From positions 124,001-188,000 of the forward strand of contig NZ_CP173677.1 of the NCBI RefSeq assembly GCF_045055315.1: a stretch of 64,000 nucleotides of DNA, read 5' to 3'. This document shows, piece by piece, positions 53,887-63,999 of this stretch. Each line of letters opens with the position of its first letter. The stretch's first letter is position 1. The DNA comes from Brachymonas wangyanguii. Lineage in GTDB: Bacteria; Pseudomonadota; Gammaproteobacteria; Burkholderiales; Burkholderiaceae_C. The notes beneath the pieces are model-generated. The model searched no databases, was not told where the DNA came from, and saw only the letters and a program-made list of their open reading frames with translations. The position numbers and the translations under genes are program-made.

Positions 53887-56857
53887 GAAGGATACGGCGG
53901 GAGCCGATGGCGTGACGGTGACGGCGGTGACGGCGGTGACGGGAGTTGCTGCGGGCACGGTGGGCCAGGCAACGGCAGGCTTGTACGGCGTGCTGACACT
54001 GAACGCGGACGGCAGCTACAGCTATGTGCGCAATGCCAACGCGCCGGGTGATGTGAGCGATGTGTTCACGTACACGATCACGGATGGTGATGGAGATACG
54101 GATACGGCGAAGCTGACGATCACGCTGGACAACTCGACGCCGACGATCACGGACCTGACGCCCAAGGCGAATGGCGGTGATGTGACGGTGAAGGAGGAGG
54201 CGCTGGCCGACGGCAGCAATCCGACAAGTACGGAGGAGTCGGCCACGGGCACGTTCAAGGTGACGTCGGTGGACGGCATCAAGAGCCTGACGGTGCATGG
54301 CGAGGCAGTGATCACGAATGATGTGTTCACGGCCAAGACGATCACGACGCCCCTGGGCAACGAGCTGAAGATCACGGGCTACGATGCGGCCACGGGTGTG
54401 GTGACGTACACGTACACGCTGCAGGACAACGAGACGCACCCGACTGCCAATGGCAAGAACGATCTGTTCGAGGACTTTGCGGTGGTGCTGACGGACATGG
54501 ATGATGATCCGGCCAGCAGCACGTTGACGGTGAAGATCGTGGACGATGTGCCGACGGCGGTGGATGACGTGGACAGCGTGGCGGCGGGTCAGACGGGTCC
54601 GGCCACGGGCAACGTGCTGACGGGCGTGGATGTGGCCACGGGCAACGATGCGAACACGACCGATGGTGAGAAGGATACGGCGGGAGCCGATGGCGTGACG
54701 GTGACGGCGGTGACGGCGGTGACGGGAGTTGCTGCGGGCACGGTGGGCCAGGCAACGGCAGGCTTGTACGGCGTGCTGACACTGAACGCGGACGGCAGCT
54801 ACTACAGCTATGTGCGCAATGCCAACGCGCCGGGTGATGTGAGCGATGTGTTCACGTACACGATCACGGATGGTGATGGAGATACGGATACGGCGAAGCT
54901 GACGATCACGCTGGACAACTCGACGCCGACGATCACGGACCTGACGCCCAAGGCGAATGGCGGTGATGTGACGGTGAAGGAGGAGGCGCTGGCCGACGGC
55001 AGCAATCCGACAAGTACGGAGGAGTCGGCCACGGGCACGTTCAAGGTGACGTCGGTGGACGGCATCAAGAGCCTGACGGTGCATGGCGAGGCAGTGATCA
55101 CGAATGATGTGTTCACGGCCAAGACGATCACGACGCCCCTGGGCAACGAGCTGAAGATCACGGGCTACGATGCGGCCACGGGTGTGGTGACGTACACGTA
55201 CACGCTGCAGGACAACGAGACGCACCCGACTGCCAATGGCAAGAACGATCTGTTCGAGGACTTTGCGGTGGTGCTGACGGACATGGATGATGATCCGGCC
55301 AGCAGCACGTTGACGGTGAAGATCGTGGACGATGTGCCGACGGCGGTGGATGACGTGGACAGCGTGGCGGCGGGTCAGACGGGTCCGGCCACGGGCAACG
55401 TGCTGACGGGCGTGGATGTGGCCACGGGCAACGATGCGAACACGACCGATGGTGAGAAGGATACGGCGGGAGCCGATGGCGTGACGGTGACGGCGGTGAC
55501 GGCGGTGACGGGAGTTGCTGCGGGCACGGTGGGCCAGGCAACGGCAGGCTTGTACGGCGTGCTGACACTGAACGCGGACGGCAGCTACAGCTATGTGCGC
55601 AATGCCAACGCGCCGGGTGATGTGAGCGATGTGTTCACGTACACGATCACGGATGGTGATGGAGATACGGATACGGCGAAGCTGACGATCACGCTGGACA
55701 ACTCGACGCCGACGATCACGGACCTGACGCCCAAGGCGAATGGCGGTGATGTGACGGTGAAGGAGGAGGCGCTGGCCGACGGCAGCAATCCGACAAGTAC
55801 GGAGGAGTCGGCCACGGGCACGTTCAAGGTGACGTCGGTGGACGGCATCAAGAGCCTGACGGTGCATGGCGAGGCAGTGATCACGAATGATGTGTTCACG
55901 GCCAAGACGATCACGACGCCCCTGGGCAACGAGCTGAAGATCACGGGCTACGATGCGGCCACGGGTGTGGTGACGTACACGTACACGCTGCAGGACAACG
56001 AGACGCACCCGACTGCCAATGGCAAGAACGATCTGTTCGAGGACTTTGCGGTGGTGCTGACGGACATGGATGATGATCCGGCCAGCAGCACGTTGACGGT
56101 GAAGATCGTGGACGATGTGCCGACGGCGGTGGATGACGTGGACAGCGTGGCGGCGGGTCAGACGGGTCCGGCCACGGGCAACGTGCTGACGGGCGTGGAT
56201 GTGGCCACGGGCAACGATGCGAACACGACCGATGGTGAGAAGGATACGGCGGGAGCCGATGGCGTGACGGTGACGGCGGTGACGGCGGTGACGGGAGTTG
56301 CTGCGGGCACGGTGGGCCAGGCAACGGCAGGCTTGTACGGCGTGCTGACACTGAACGCGGACGGCAGCTACAGCTATGTGCGCAATGCCAACGCGCCGGG
56401 TGATGTGAGCGATGTGTTCACGTACACGATCACGGATGGTGATGGAGATACGGATACGGCGAAGCTGACGATCACGCTGGACAACTCGACGCCGACGATC
56501 ACGGACCTGACGCCCAAGGCGAATGGCGGTGATGTGACGGTGAAGGAGGAGGCGCTGGCCGACGGCAGCAATCCGACAAGTACGGAGGAGTCGGCCACGG
56601 GCACGTTCAAGGTGACGTCGGTGGACGGCATCAAGAGCCTGACGGTGCATGGCGAGGCAGTGATCACGAATGATGTGTTCACGGCCAAGACGATCACGAC
56701 GCCCCTGGGCAACGAGCTGAAGATCACGGGCTACGATGCGGCCACGGGTGTGGTGACGTACACGTACACGCTGCAGGACAACGAGACGCACCCGACTGCC
56801 AAATGGCAAGAACGATCTGTTCGAGGACTTTGCGGTGGTGCTGACGGACATGGATGA
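53815..56857 (+). CDS. Adhesin repeat segment, second frame block
   Basis: Same frame as the first block. It covers about 3.8 units, with an extra tyrosine near 54800 (GSYYSYV for GSYSYV, an in-frame 3-nt insertion). The block ends near 56802 where an extra A changes the frame. Confidence 0.55.
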
Positions 56858-57317
56858 TGATCCGGCCAGCAGCACGTTGACGGTGAAGATCGTGGACGAT
56901 GTGCCGACGGCGGTGGATGACGTGGACAGCGTGGCGGCGGGTCAGACGGGTCCGGCCACGGGCAACGTGCTGACGGGCGTGGATGTGGCCACGGGCAACG
57001 ATGCGAACACGACCGATGGTGAGAAGGATACGGCGGGAGCCGATGGCGTGACGGTGACGGCGGTGACGGCGGTGACGGGAGTTGCTGCGGGCACGGTGGG
57101 CCAGGCAACGGCAGGCTTGTACGGCGTGCTGACACTGAACGCGGACGGCAGCTACAGCTATGTGCGCAATGCCAACGCGCCGGGTGATGTGAGCGATGTG
57201 TTCACGTACACGATCACGGATGGTGATGGAGATACGGATACGGCGAAGCTGACGATCACGCTGGACAACTCGACGCCGACGATCACGGACCTGACGCCCA
57301 AGGCGAAATGGGGGTGA
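56835..57317 (+). CDS. Adhesin repeat segment, block between two insertions
   Basis: Reads as repeat sequence in the third frame from about 56803 to 57305. It ends KAKWG at a stop created by the change from AATGGCGG to AAATGGGGG near 57306. A fragment only. Confidence 0.4.
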   Translation: MVLTDMDDDPASSTLTVKIVDDVPTAVDDVDSVAAGQTGPATGNVLTGVDVATGNDANTTDGEKDTAGADGVTVTAVTAVTGVAAGTVGQATAGLYGVLTLNADGSYSYVRNANAPGDVSDVFTYTITDGDGDTDTAKLTITLDNSTPTITDLTPKAKWG

Positions 57318-57318
57318 T

Positions 57319-58425
57319 GTGACGGTGAAGGAGGAGGCGCTGGCCGACGGCAGCAATCCGACAAGTACGGAGGAGTCGGCCACGGGCACGTTCAAGGTGA
57401 CGTCGGTGGACGGCATCAAGAGCCTGACGGTGCATGGCGAGGCAGTGATCACGAATGATGTGTTCACGGCCAAGACGATCACGACGCCCCTGGGCAACGA
57501 GCTGAAGATCACGGGCTACGATGCGGCCACGGGTGTGGTGACGTACACGTACACGCTGCAGGACAACGAGACGCACCCGACTGCCAATGGCAAGAACGAT
57601 CTGTTCGAGGACTTTGCGGTGGTGCTGACGGACATGGATGATGATCCGGCCAGCAGCACGTTGACGGTGAAGATCGTGGACGATGTGCCGACGGCGGTGG
57701 ATGACGTGGACAGCGTGGCGGCGGGTCAGACGGGTCCGGCCACGGGCAACGTGCTGACGGGCGTGGATGTGGCCACGGGCAACGATGCGAACACGACCGA
57801 TGGTGAGAAGGATACGGCGGGAGCCGATGGCGTGACGGTGACGGCGGTGACGGCGGTGACGGGAGTTGCTGCGGGCACGGTGGGCCAGGCAACGGCAGGC
57901 TTGTACGGCGTGCTGACACTGAACGCGGACGGCAGCTACAGCTATGTGCGCAATGCCAACGCGCCGGGTGATGTGAGCGATGTGTTCACGTACACGATCA
58001 CGGATGGTGATGGAGATACGGATACGGCGAAGCTGACGATCACGCTGGACAACTCGACGCCGACGATCACGGACCTGACGCCCAAGGCGAATGGCGGTGA
58101 TGTGACGGTGAAGGAGGAGGCGCTGGCCGACGGCAGCAATCCGACAAGTACGGAGGAGTCGGCCACGGGCACGTTCAAGGTGACGTCGGTGGACGGCATC
58201 AAGAGCCTGACGGTGCATGGCGAGGCAGTGATCACGAATGATGTGTTCACGGCCAAGACGATCACGACGCCCCTGGGCAACGAGCTGAAGATCACGGGCT
58301 ACGATGCGGCCCACGGGTGTGGTGACGTACACGTACACGCTGCAGGACAACGAGACGCACCCGACTGCCAATGGCAAGAACGATCTGTTCGAGGACTTTG
58401 CGGTGGTGCTGACGGACATGGATGA
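57319..58425 (+). CDS. Adhesin repeat segment, block before the last insertion
   Basis: About 1.3 repeat units in frame from 57319. It leaves the repeat frame near 58310 where an extra C follows GGCC, then ends at 58425. A fragment of the array. Confidence 0.45.
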   Translation: MTVKEEALADGSNPTSTEESATGTFKVTSVDGIKSLTVHGEAVITNDVFTAKTITTPLGNELKITGYDAATGVVTYTYTLQDNETHPTANGKNDLFEDFAVVLTDMDDDPASSTLTVKIVDDVPTAVDDVDSVAAGQTGPATGNVLTGVDVATGNDANTTDGEKDTAGADGVTVTAVTAVTGVAAGTVGQATAGLYGVLTLNADGSYSYVRNANAPGDVSDVFTYTITDGDGDTDTAKLTITLDNSTPTITDLTPKANGGDVTVKEEALADGSNPTSTEESATGTFKVTSVDGIKSLTVHGEAVITNDVFTAKTITTPLGNELKITGYDAAHGCGDVHVHAAGQRDAPDCQWQERSVRGLCGGADGHG

Positions 58426-61400
58426 TGATCCGGCCAGCAGCACGTTGACGGTGAAGATCGTGGACGATGTGCCGACGGCGGTGGATGACGTGGACAGCGT
58501 GGCGGCGGGTCAGACGGGTCCGGCCACGGGCAACGTGCTGACGGGCGTGGATGTGGCCACGGGCAACGATGCGAACACGACCGATGGTGAGAAGGATACG
58601 GCGGGAGCCGATGGCGTGACGGTGACGGCGGTGACGGCGGTGACGGGAGTTGCTGCGGGCACGGTGGGCCAGGCAACGGCAGGCTTGTACGGCGTGCTGA
58701 CACTGAACGCGGACGGCAGCTACAGCTATGTGCGCAATGCCAACGCGCCGGGTGATGTGAGCGATGTGTTCACGTACACGATCACGGATGGTGATGGAGA
58801 TACGGATACGGCGAAGCTGACGATCACGCTGGACAACTCGACGCCGACGATCACGGACCTGACGCCCAAGGCGAATGGCGGTGATGTGACGGTGAAGGAG
58901 GAGGCGCTGGCCGACGGCAGCAATCCGACAAGTACGGAGGAGTCGGCCACGGGCACGTTCAAGGTGACGTCGGTGGACGGCATCAAGAGCCTGACGGTGC
59001 ATGGCGAGGCAGTGATCACGAATGATGTGTTCACGGCCAAGACGATCACGACGCCCCTGGGCAACGAGCTGAAGATCACGGGCTACGATGCGGCCACGGG
59101 TGTGGTGACGTACACGTACACGCTGCAGGACAACGAGACGCACCCGACTGCCAATGGCAAGAACGATCTGTTCGAGGACTTTGCGGTGGTGCTGACGGAC
59201 ATGGATGATGATCCGGCCAGCAGCACGTTGACGGTGAAGATCGTGGACGATGTGCCGACGGCGGTGGATGACGTGGACAGCGTGGCGGCGGGTCAGACGG
59301 GTCCGGCCACGGGCAACGTGCTGACGGGCGTGGATGTGGCCACGGGCAACGATGCGAACACGACCGATGGTGAGAAGGATACGGCGGGAGCCGATGGCGT
59401 GACGGTGACGGCGGTGACGGCGGTGACGGGAGTTGCTGCGGGCACGGTGGGCCAGGCAACGGCAGGCTTGTACGGCGTGCTGACACTGAACGCGGACGGC
59501 AGCTACAGCTATGTGCGCAATGCCAACGCGCCGGGTGATGTGAGCGATGTGTTCACGTACACGATCACGGATGGTGATGGAGATACGGATACGGCGAAGC
59601 TGACGATCACGCTGGACAACTCGACGCCGACGATCACGGACCTGACGCCCAAGGCGAATGGCGGTGATGTGACGGTGAAGGAGGAGGCGCTGGCCGACGG
59701 CAGCAATCCGACAAGTACGGAGGAGTCGGCCACGGGCACGTTCAAGGTGACGTCGGTGGACGGCATCAAGAGCCTGACGGTGCATGGCGAGGCAGTGATC
59801 ACGAATGATGTGTTCACGGCCAAGACGATCACGACGCCCCTGGGCAACGAGCTGAAGATCACGGGCTACGATGCGGCCACGGGTGTGGTGACGTACACGT
59901 ACACGCTGCAGGACAACGAGACGCACCCGACTGCCAATGGCAAGAACGATCTGTTCGAGGACTTTGCGGTGGTGCTGACGGACATGGATGATGATCCGGC
60001 CAGCAGCACGTTGACGGTGAAGATCGTGGACGATGTGCCGACGGCGCTGGCAGACACGCGCACCATCACGGAAGATCAGGAAATCACTGACGGCACGGTG
60101 ATGACCAACGACATCCAGGGCGCAGATGGCGCGACGGTGGTTGGAGTTCGTCTGGCCGGTACAGATGAAACGACGGCTGTGGTTGGTAATGTAGGAACTG
60201 CGTTTGGAGGTGCGTACGGTACCTTGACGCTGCAGGCCAACGGCACGTATACCTACAAGCCGAATGCAGTCGCCCAGACCATGAGAGAGGGAGATAGCGC
60301 AGTTGACAGCTTTGTCTACACGATTCGGGATGGCGACGGGGATCTGTCAACCACGACCCTGAAAATCACCATTACAGGGGAGAATGACTCGCCCGAGTTG
60401 GATCCGGGTACACCGGTTAAGATGGTGGTTTCAGAAGAAGGCCTGACCGGTGGTATTCCGGATAGTGCCGGAACCTCTGACCAGACGGATGCTGCGAATG
60501 CCCAGGCCTTGGGTGTGATCAAGTTCGTGGACGTGGACAGCTTGACGTATACCTTCAAGTTCACGGCACCCACCTTGACACCGCCATTTACCTCTGGTGG
60601 CAAGTTGGTCCAATGGGATGACACCACGGATAACGTCCTGATCGGTTACACCGGTACCAAGGGGCAGCCGGATTATGTCGAGGTCATCAAGGTAGAAAGT
60701 ACCCCGGCGCTGGCTACAGGAGCGACCAATGCGTACGAGGCAGGGGTTAATGTCACCCTTACCAAGCCGCTGGACCATCCGAACAAGACTGTCGAAGACG
60801 TGCTGGATTTCGCCTTTGATGTACAGGTCAGAGATGGGCATGGCGACTTGAGTGTCGACAAGCAAGAATTTGTTGTCAGCGTGGAAGATGACAGCCCGTA
60901 TGCCTCACCGGTGTATTCGACTGTGGGTGTGGCCAGCAAGTTCTACGCCAACGTCATGATCAGTCTGGACTTGTCTGGCAGCATGGATGACATTGTGACA
61001 ATTACCAGGGCCAACGGCACAACCTACAACACGACCCGTCTGGGTGCGGCCAAGGATGCCCTGAACATCATGCTGGATCAGTACCAGGCCAACCTGAATG
61101 CGGCGCAGGAAGGGGAGGTCAGGGTCAGCCTGTCCAGCTTCAACTACAGCGCCACGCAGCAGACTGCGGGCTGGGTGACCATTGCGCAGGCCAAGGCGAT
61201 CATTAATGCCTGGAACAATTACTATGGTTCTGGTGCCACCAACTATGATGCTGCCCTGCAGGAATTGATCGACTCCTTCAGTGCGGCCAACAATGCGGCG
61301 CAGGGCATTTACGGTCACGATACCGTAAACGGGGTGTATGGTCAGCCGGTAGCCAAGGGCAAGGATCCTGCCAATATTTCCTACATGCTGACGGATGGCG

Positions 61401-62656
61401 CACCCACGGCCAGCAATGGTTCCAATAGTGGCATCAGCAGCGGAAGTATCACCGGCTTCCAGGCTGGTGGCAATACCGATGTGGGCCAGGCCAACTGGGA
61501 ATCTTTCCTGCGTGGCGAGCTGAACATCAACAAGGACTACAAGATTGTCTCCTATGCCATCGGCATGGGGGCGGGGGCTAACCTGAACCAGTTGTTTCCG
61601 ATTGCCTACAACGGTGTGACCGGAGCAGATGACAATGCCAATCTGGCCAAGGTCGTGACCAACATGAGTGATCTGGCAGCTTTCCTGACCGGAACTACGC
61701 CAGTACCTCAGGCGATCAACAGCACACTGCTGGCAGGTAGCATCCCCGGCTCGGGCTTTGGTGGAGATGGCGGTTATGTGGCCAGGGTGGAAATCGGCGG
61801 CCATATCTACACTTGGGATGGTCAGGCGATGACTGGCAACGGCGGAACGTGGCAGCATCTGGGCAACGGCAAACTGCAAGTTACCACGGCCAAGGGTGGC
61901 GTGCTGACCATTGCCATGGCACAAGGCACAGAGTCCGGGAACTACACCTACGATCCGCCTGCGAGCGTTGTCAATTACGACCCGGAAGTGGCCCTGTTCA
62001 GGTTTGTGGATGGAGATGGTGACGTGGTTGAAAGCCACCTGATCATCAACCTGACTGCCTTGCCGATCAGCAATGCCACCCTGTCTGGCGATGTGACTGC
62101 CGACACCCTGACGGGTACGGCGGGAGTCGACACCATTGATGGCCGTGACGGTATTGACACACTGAACGGCATGGGCGGCAATGACACCCTGTACGGCGGT
62201 GCTGGTGACGATACGCTCAATGGGGGTGATGGCGATGATCGGCTGTACGGTGGTATCGGCAATGACACGCTGAATGGCGGCAACGGTAACGATATCCTGA
62301 TTGGCGGAGCCGGCGTTGACACCCTCACAGGTGGTGCAGGTGCGGATCGCTTCGTGTTCACTGCGCCCTTGCTTGCAGCCAACGCTGATGTGGTGAAGGA
62401 TTTCAATGCTGCCCAAGGCGACAAGCTGGTACTGGATTCCCGCTATTTCCCTGGTCTGGAAGGCACTTCACCGGCATGGACGTTGGAGTTTGGCAGCAGC
62501 GCTACCACGCAAAATCCGACGGTGCTGTATGACAGCGCAACCGGCAATTTGTCCTACGATGCAGATGGCACGAACACGGTGTATGCGCCGACGGTCTTTG
62601 CCACTCTGGAAAACAAGCCCGCCAGCTTGCTGACCAGCGACTTCGTGGTGATTTGA
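58304..62656 (+). CDS. C-terminal part of the adhesin: last repeats, VWA domain, RTX repeats
   Basis: 1450 residues, the longest intact block. It contains about 2.2 repeat units, a VCBS-like unit, a region with Pro and Gly linkers, a VWA domain (MISLDLSGSMDDIV to about 61690; MIDAS DxSxS), then RTX nonapeptides such as GGNDTLYGGAGDDTLNGGDG (20) and GNGNDILIGGAGVDTLTGGA (20). The end (DFVVI) is a typical C-terminal type I secretion signal region. The ATG at 58304 is not the true start. VWA plus RTX ends are seen in LapA/BapA-class surface adhesins. Confidence 0.85.
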   Translation: MRPTGVVTYTYTLQDNETHPTANGKNDLFEDFAVVLTDMDDDPASSTLTVKIVDDVPTAVDDVDSVAAGQTGPATGNVLTGVDVATGNDANTTDGEKDTAGADGVTVTAVTAVTGVAAGTVGQATAGLYGVLTLNADGSYSYVRNANAPGDVSDVFTYTITDGDGDTDTAKLTITLDNSTPTITDLTPKANGGDVTVKEEALADGSNPTSTEESATGTFKVTSVDGIKSLTVHGEAVITNDVFTAKTITTPLGNELKITGYDAATGVVTYTYTLQDNETHPTANGKNDLFEDFAVVLTDMDDDPASSTLTVKIVDDVPTAVDDVDSVAAGQTGPATGNVLTGVDVATGNDANTTDGEKDTAGADGVTVTAVTAVTGVAAGTVGQATAGLYGVLTLNADGSYSYVRNANAPGDVSDVFTYTITDGDGDTDTAKLTITLDNSTPTITDLTPKANGGDVTVKEEALADGSNPTSTEESATGTFKVTSVDGIKSLTVHGEAVITNDVFTAKTITTPLGNELKITGYDAATGVVTYTYTLQDNETHPTANGKNDLFEDFAVVLTDMDDDPASSTLTVKIVDDVPTALADTRTITEDQEITDGTVMTNDIQGADGATVVGVRLAGTDETTAVVGNVGTAFGGAYGTLTLQANGTYTYKPNAVAQTMREGDSAVDSFVYTIRDGDGDLSTTTLKITITGENDSPELDPGTPVKMVVSEEGLTGGIPDSAGTSDQTDAANAQALGVIKFVDVDSLTYTFKFTAPTLTPPFTSGGKLVQWDDTTDNVLIGYTGTKGQPDYVEVIKVESTPALATGATNAYEAGVNVTLTKPLDHPNKTVEDVLDFAFDVQVRDGHGDLSVDKQEFVVSVEDDSPYASPVYSTVGVASKFYANVMISLDLSGSMDDIVTITRANGTTYNTTRLGAAKDALNIMLDQYQANLNAAQEGEVRVSLSSFNYSATQQTAGWVTIAQAKAIINAWNNYYGSGATNYDAALQELIDSFSAANNAAQGIYGHDTVNGVYGQPVAKGKDPANISYMLTDGAPTASNGSNSGISSGSITGFQAGGNTDVGQANWESFLRGELNINKDYKIVSYAIGMGAGANLNQLFPIAYNGVTGADDNANLAKVVTNMSDLAAFLTGTTPVPQAINSTLLAGSIPGSGFGGDGGYVARVEIGGHIYTWDGQAMTGNGGTWQHLGNGKLQVTTAKGGVLTIAMAQGTESGNYTYDPPASVVNYDPEVALFRFVDGDGDVVESHLIINLTALPISNATLSGDVTADTLTGTAGVDTIDGRDGIDTLNGMGGNDTLYGGAGDDTLNGGDGDDRLYGGIGNDTLNGGNGNDILIGGAGVDTLTGGAGADRFVFTAPLLAANADVVKDFNAAQGDKLVLDSRYFPGLEGTSPAWTLEFGSSATTQNPTVLYDSATGNLSYDADGTNTVYAPTVFATLENKPASLLTSDFVVI

Positions 62657-62667
62657 TCCACGGGGTA

Positions 62668-62693
62668 TCCCGGGCATGCTTGCATGCCCGGGA
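62668..62693 (+). terminator. Hairpin terminator after the adhesin
   Basis: A perfect 12-bp stem TCCCGGGCATGC/GCATGCCCGGGA (62668-62679 with 62682-62693) begins 11 bp after the adhesin stop. No T-run follows. Confidence 0.65.
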
Positions 62694-62700
62694 CCAGTCC

Positions 62701-62726
62701 AATGCCGACCAGTCATGGTCGGCATT
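62701..62726. terminator. Second hairpin between adhesin and NSS transporter
   Basis: A 10-bp stem AATGCCGACC/GGTCGGCATT (62701-62710 with 62717-62726), loop AGTCAT. Its outer arms equal those of the amtB terminator at 1417-1444. It lies between convergent genes and may serve either strand. Confidence 0.55.
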
Positions 62727-62808
62727 GGGCATTCAGGGGGAGCCGGCACTGTTGTACTTGGCTCGGGTTTTACGGATTCGCGTGATGGCCTCGGAGACTG
62801 ACTGACCT

Positions 62809-63999
62809 TTACCCCAGCAACCCCACCCCCATCACCACCGCAATCAGCACCGGCGTAATCCGCGTCAGCACCCAGTACACCCGGCGCAGCAGAGCCTGAT
62901 TGGATAGGGCACCCTGGTTGCTGTTGGCCTGCACAAAGGCATCGCGGCCCCAGCGGCGGGCGATGAAGATGCAGGTGAGCAGGCCGCACAGCGGCATCAG
63001 CAGCTTGCTGGAGAGAAAATCGAACAGGTCAAACAGCGACATGCCGGCCAGCTGCACCTGGCTCAGGCTGCTGGCCGAGAGGGCGCTGAGGCTGCCGAGC
63101 AGCGCCAGCACGACGATCACGCACCAGGTGGCGCGGGTGCGCGGCTGGCGGTAGTGTTCGTGCAGAAAGGCCACCGGCACTTCCACCAGCGACAGCATGG
63201 CGCCAATGGCGGCCAGCGCCGTCAGGATGAAAAACACCACCAGCAGCCCATGCCCCAGCGGCATGCTGGCAAACACGGCCGGAATCGTCTGGAACAGCAG
63301 CGCCGGGCCGCCGGAAGGGTTGAAGCCCAGCGCAAATACCGCCGGGAAAATCGCCAGCCCGGCCAACAGCGATACGCTCAAATCGGCCAGCATCACGGTC
63401 AGCGCCGTGCGCGGAATGTTCTGCTCCCGGCGGAAATAGCTGCCGTAAATCATCATGCTGCCGACTGCCAGCGACAGCTTGAAAAAGGCCAGCCCCAGCG
63501 CCATCAACACCACCTGGCCGTTGAGCCGGGAAAAATCCGGCAGAAACAGAAAACGCACCCCTTCCATCGCTCCGGGCAAGGACAGCGAGGCCACCGCCAC
63601 CGCGATCAGCAGCACGAACAACAGCGGCATCAGGCGTTTGGTCACGGCCTCGATGCCGCGGCTGACGCCAAAAGTGATGATGCTGCCCACCACCAGCAGC
63701 ACCGCCCATTGCCAGCCCAGCGCCTGCAGCGGCGACTGGATCAGCTGGCCAAAACTGCCTTCCAGCAGTGCGCGGTCCTGCGTCAGGATGCTGCCGCCCA
63801 GGCTCTTGCCGACATAGGCAAACACCCAGCCCACCACGCTGGAGTAGAAAGACATGATCAGCAGCACCGACAGCAGGCCCATGGCGCCAATCAGCCACCA
63901 TCCGCTGCCGGGAGCCAGCTTGCGGTAGGCGCTGATCGGGTTGCTGCGGGCGCTGCGGCCCAGGCTGATTTCGCCAATCATCAGCGGCAGGCCCACCAC
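62809..63999 (-). CDS. Sodium-dependent (NSS/SNF) transporter, 5' end outside window
   Basis: The last 396 residues are here; the frame is open to the right edge. VVGLPLMIGEISLGRSARSN (20) is the second-membrane-segment signature of neurotransmitter:sodium symporters of the bacterial type (MhsT/TnaT-like). About ten further membrane segments and the unwound-helix Gly/Ser patterns follow (KLSLAVGSMMIYGSYFRR, ALGFNPSGGPALLFQTIPAV, 20). Substrate, probably an amino acid, is not predictable. Convergent with the adhesin. Confidence 0.9.
   Translation of the reverse strand: MVGLPLMIGEISLGRSARSNPISAYRKLAPGSGWWLIGAMGLLSVLLIMSFYSSVVGWVFAYVGKSLGGSILTQDRALLEGSFGQLIQSPLQALGWQWAVLLVVGSIITFGVSRGIEAVTKRLMPLLFVLLIAVAVASLSLPGAMEGVRFLFLPDFSRLNGQVVLMALGLAFFKLSLAVGSMMIYGSYFRREQNIPRTALTVMLADLSVSLLAGLAIFPAVFALGFNPSGGPALLFQTIPAVFASMPLGHGLLVVFFILTALAAIGAMLSLVEVPVAFLHEHYRQPRTRATWCVIVVLALLGSLSALSASSLSQVQLAGMSLFDLFDFLSSKLLMPLCGLLTCIFIARRWGRDAFVQANSNQGALSNQALLRRVYWVLTRITPVLIAVVMGVGLLG

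Larger units (their letters stand above)
48836..60046 (+). repeat. Tandem array, 14 full plus one partial 783-bp repeats
   Basis: The element GATGTGTTCACGGCC recurs at 48836, 49619, 50402, 51185, 51971, 52754, 53536, 54320, 55106, 55889, 56672, 57457, 58240, 59024 and 59807. Spacing is 783 except where indels change it: 786 (3-nt insertion near 51310), 782 (deletion near 53309), 784 (insertion near 53811), 786 (3-nt insertion near 54800), 785 (two insertions near 56802 and 57306) and 784 (insertion near 58310). Copies look identical otherwise by eye. The last copy breaks off at 60046. The unit is 261 residues. Confidence 0.93.
48613..62656 (+). pseudogene. Giant type I-secreted repeat adhesin (T1SS-143/VCBS, VWA, RTX), frame-disrupted as sequenced
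   Basis: One gene of about 14,044 bp, roughly 4,680 codons if the frame is repaired. Order: N-terminal piece (48613 to about 48834), 14 full plus one partial tandem copies of a 783-bp unit (48836-60046), a VCBS-like unit (60040-60390), a linker, a VWA domain with MIDAS DLSGS (60968-60982), and RTX Ca2+ repeats (about 62090-62350) before a C-terminal type I secretion region. The unit's two modules resemble T1SS-143 (TIGR03660) and VCBS. Frame breaks are at about 48834, 53309, 53811, 56802, 57306 and 58310; the array breaks add up to a whole number of codons. The type is given as pseudogene only because the frame is broken in this sequence. Sequencing or assembly error is a strong alternative. 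No T1SS, LapD or LapG gene is in this window. Confidence 0.75.

Noticed and set aside
48836..60046. CRISPR array
   Set aside because: The repeats are 783 bp, adjacent with no spacers, and in frame with a protein. They are coding tandem repeats.
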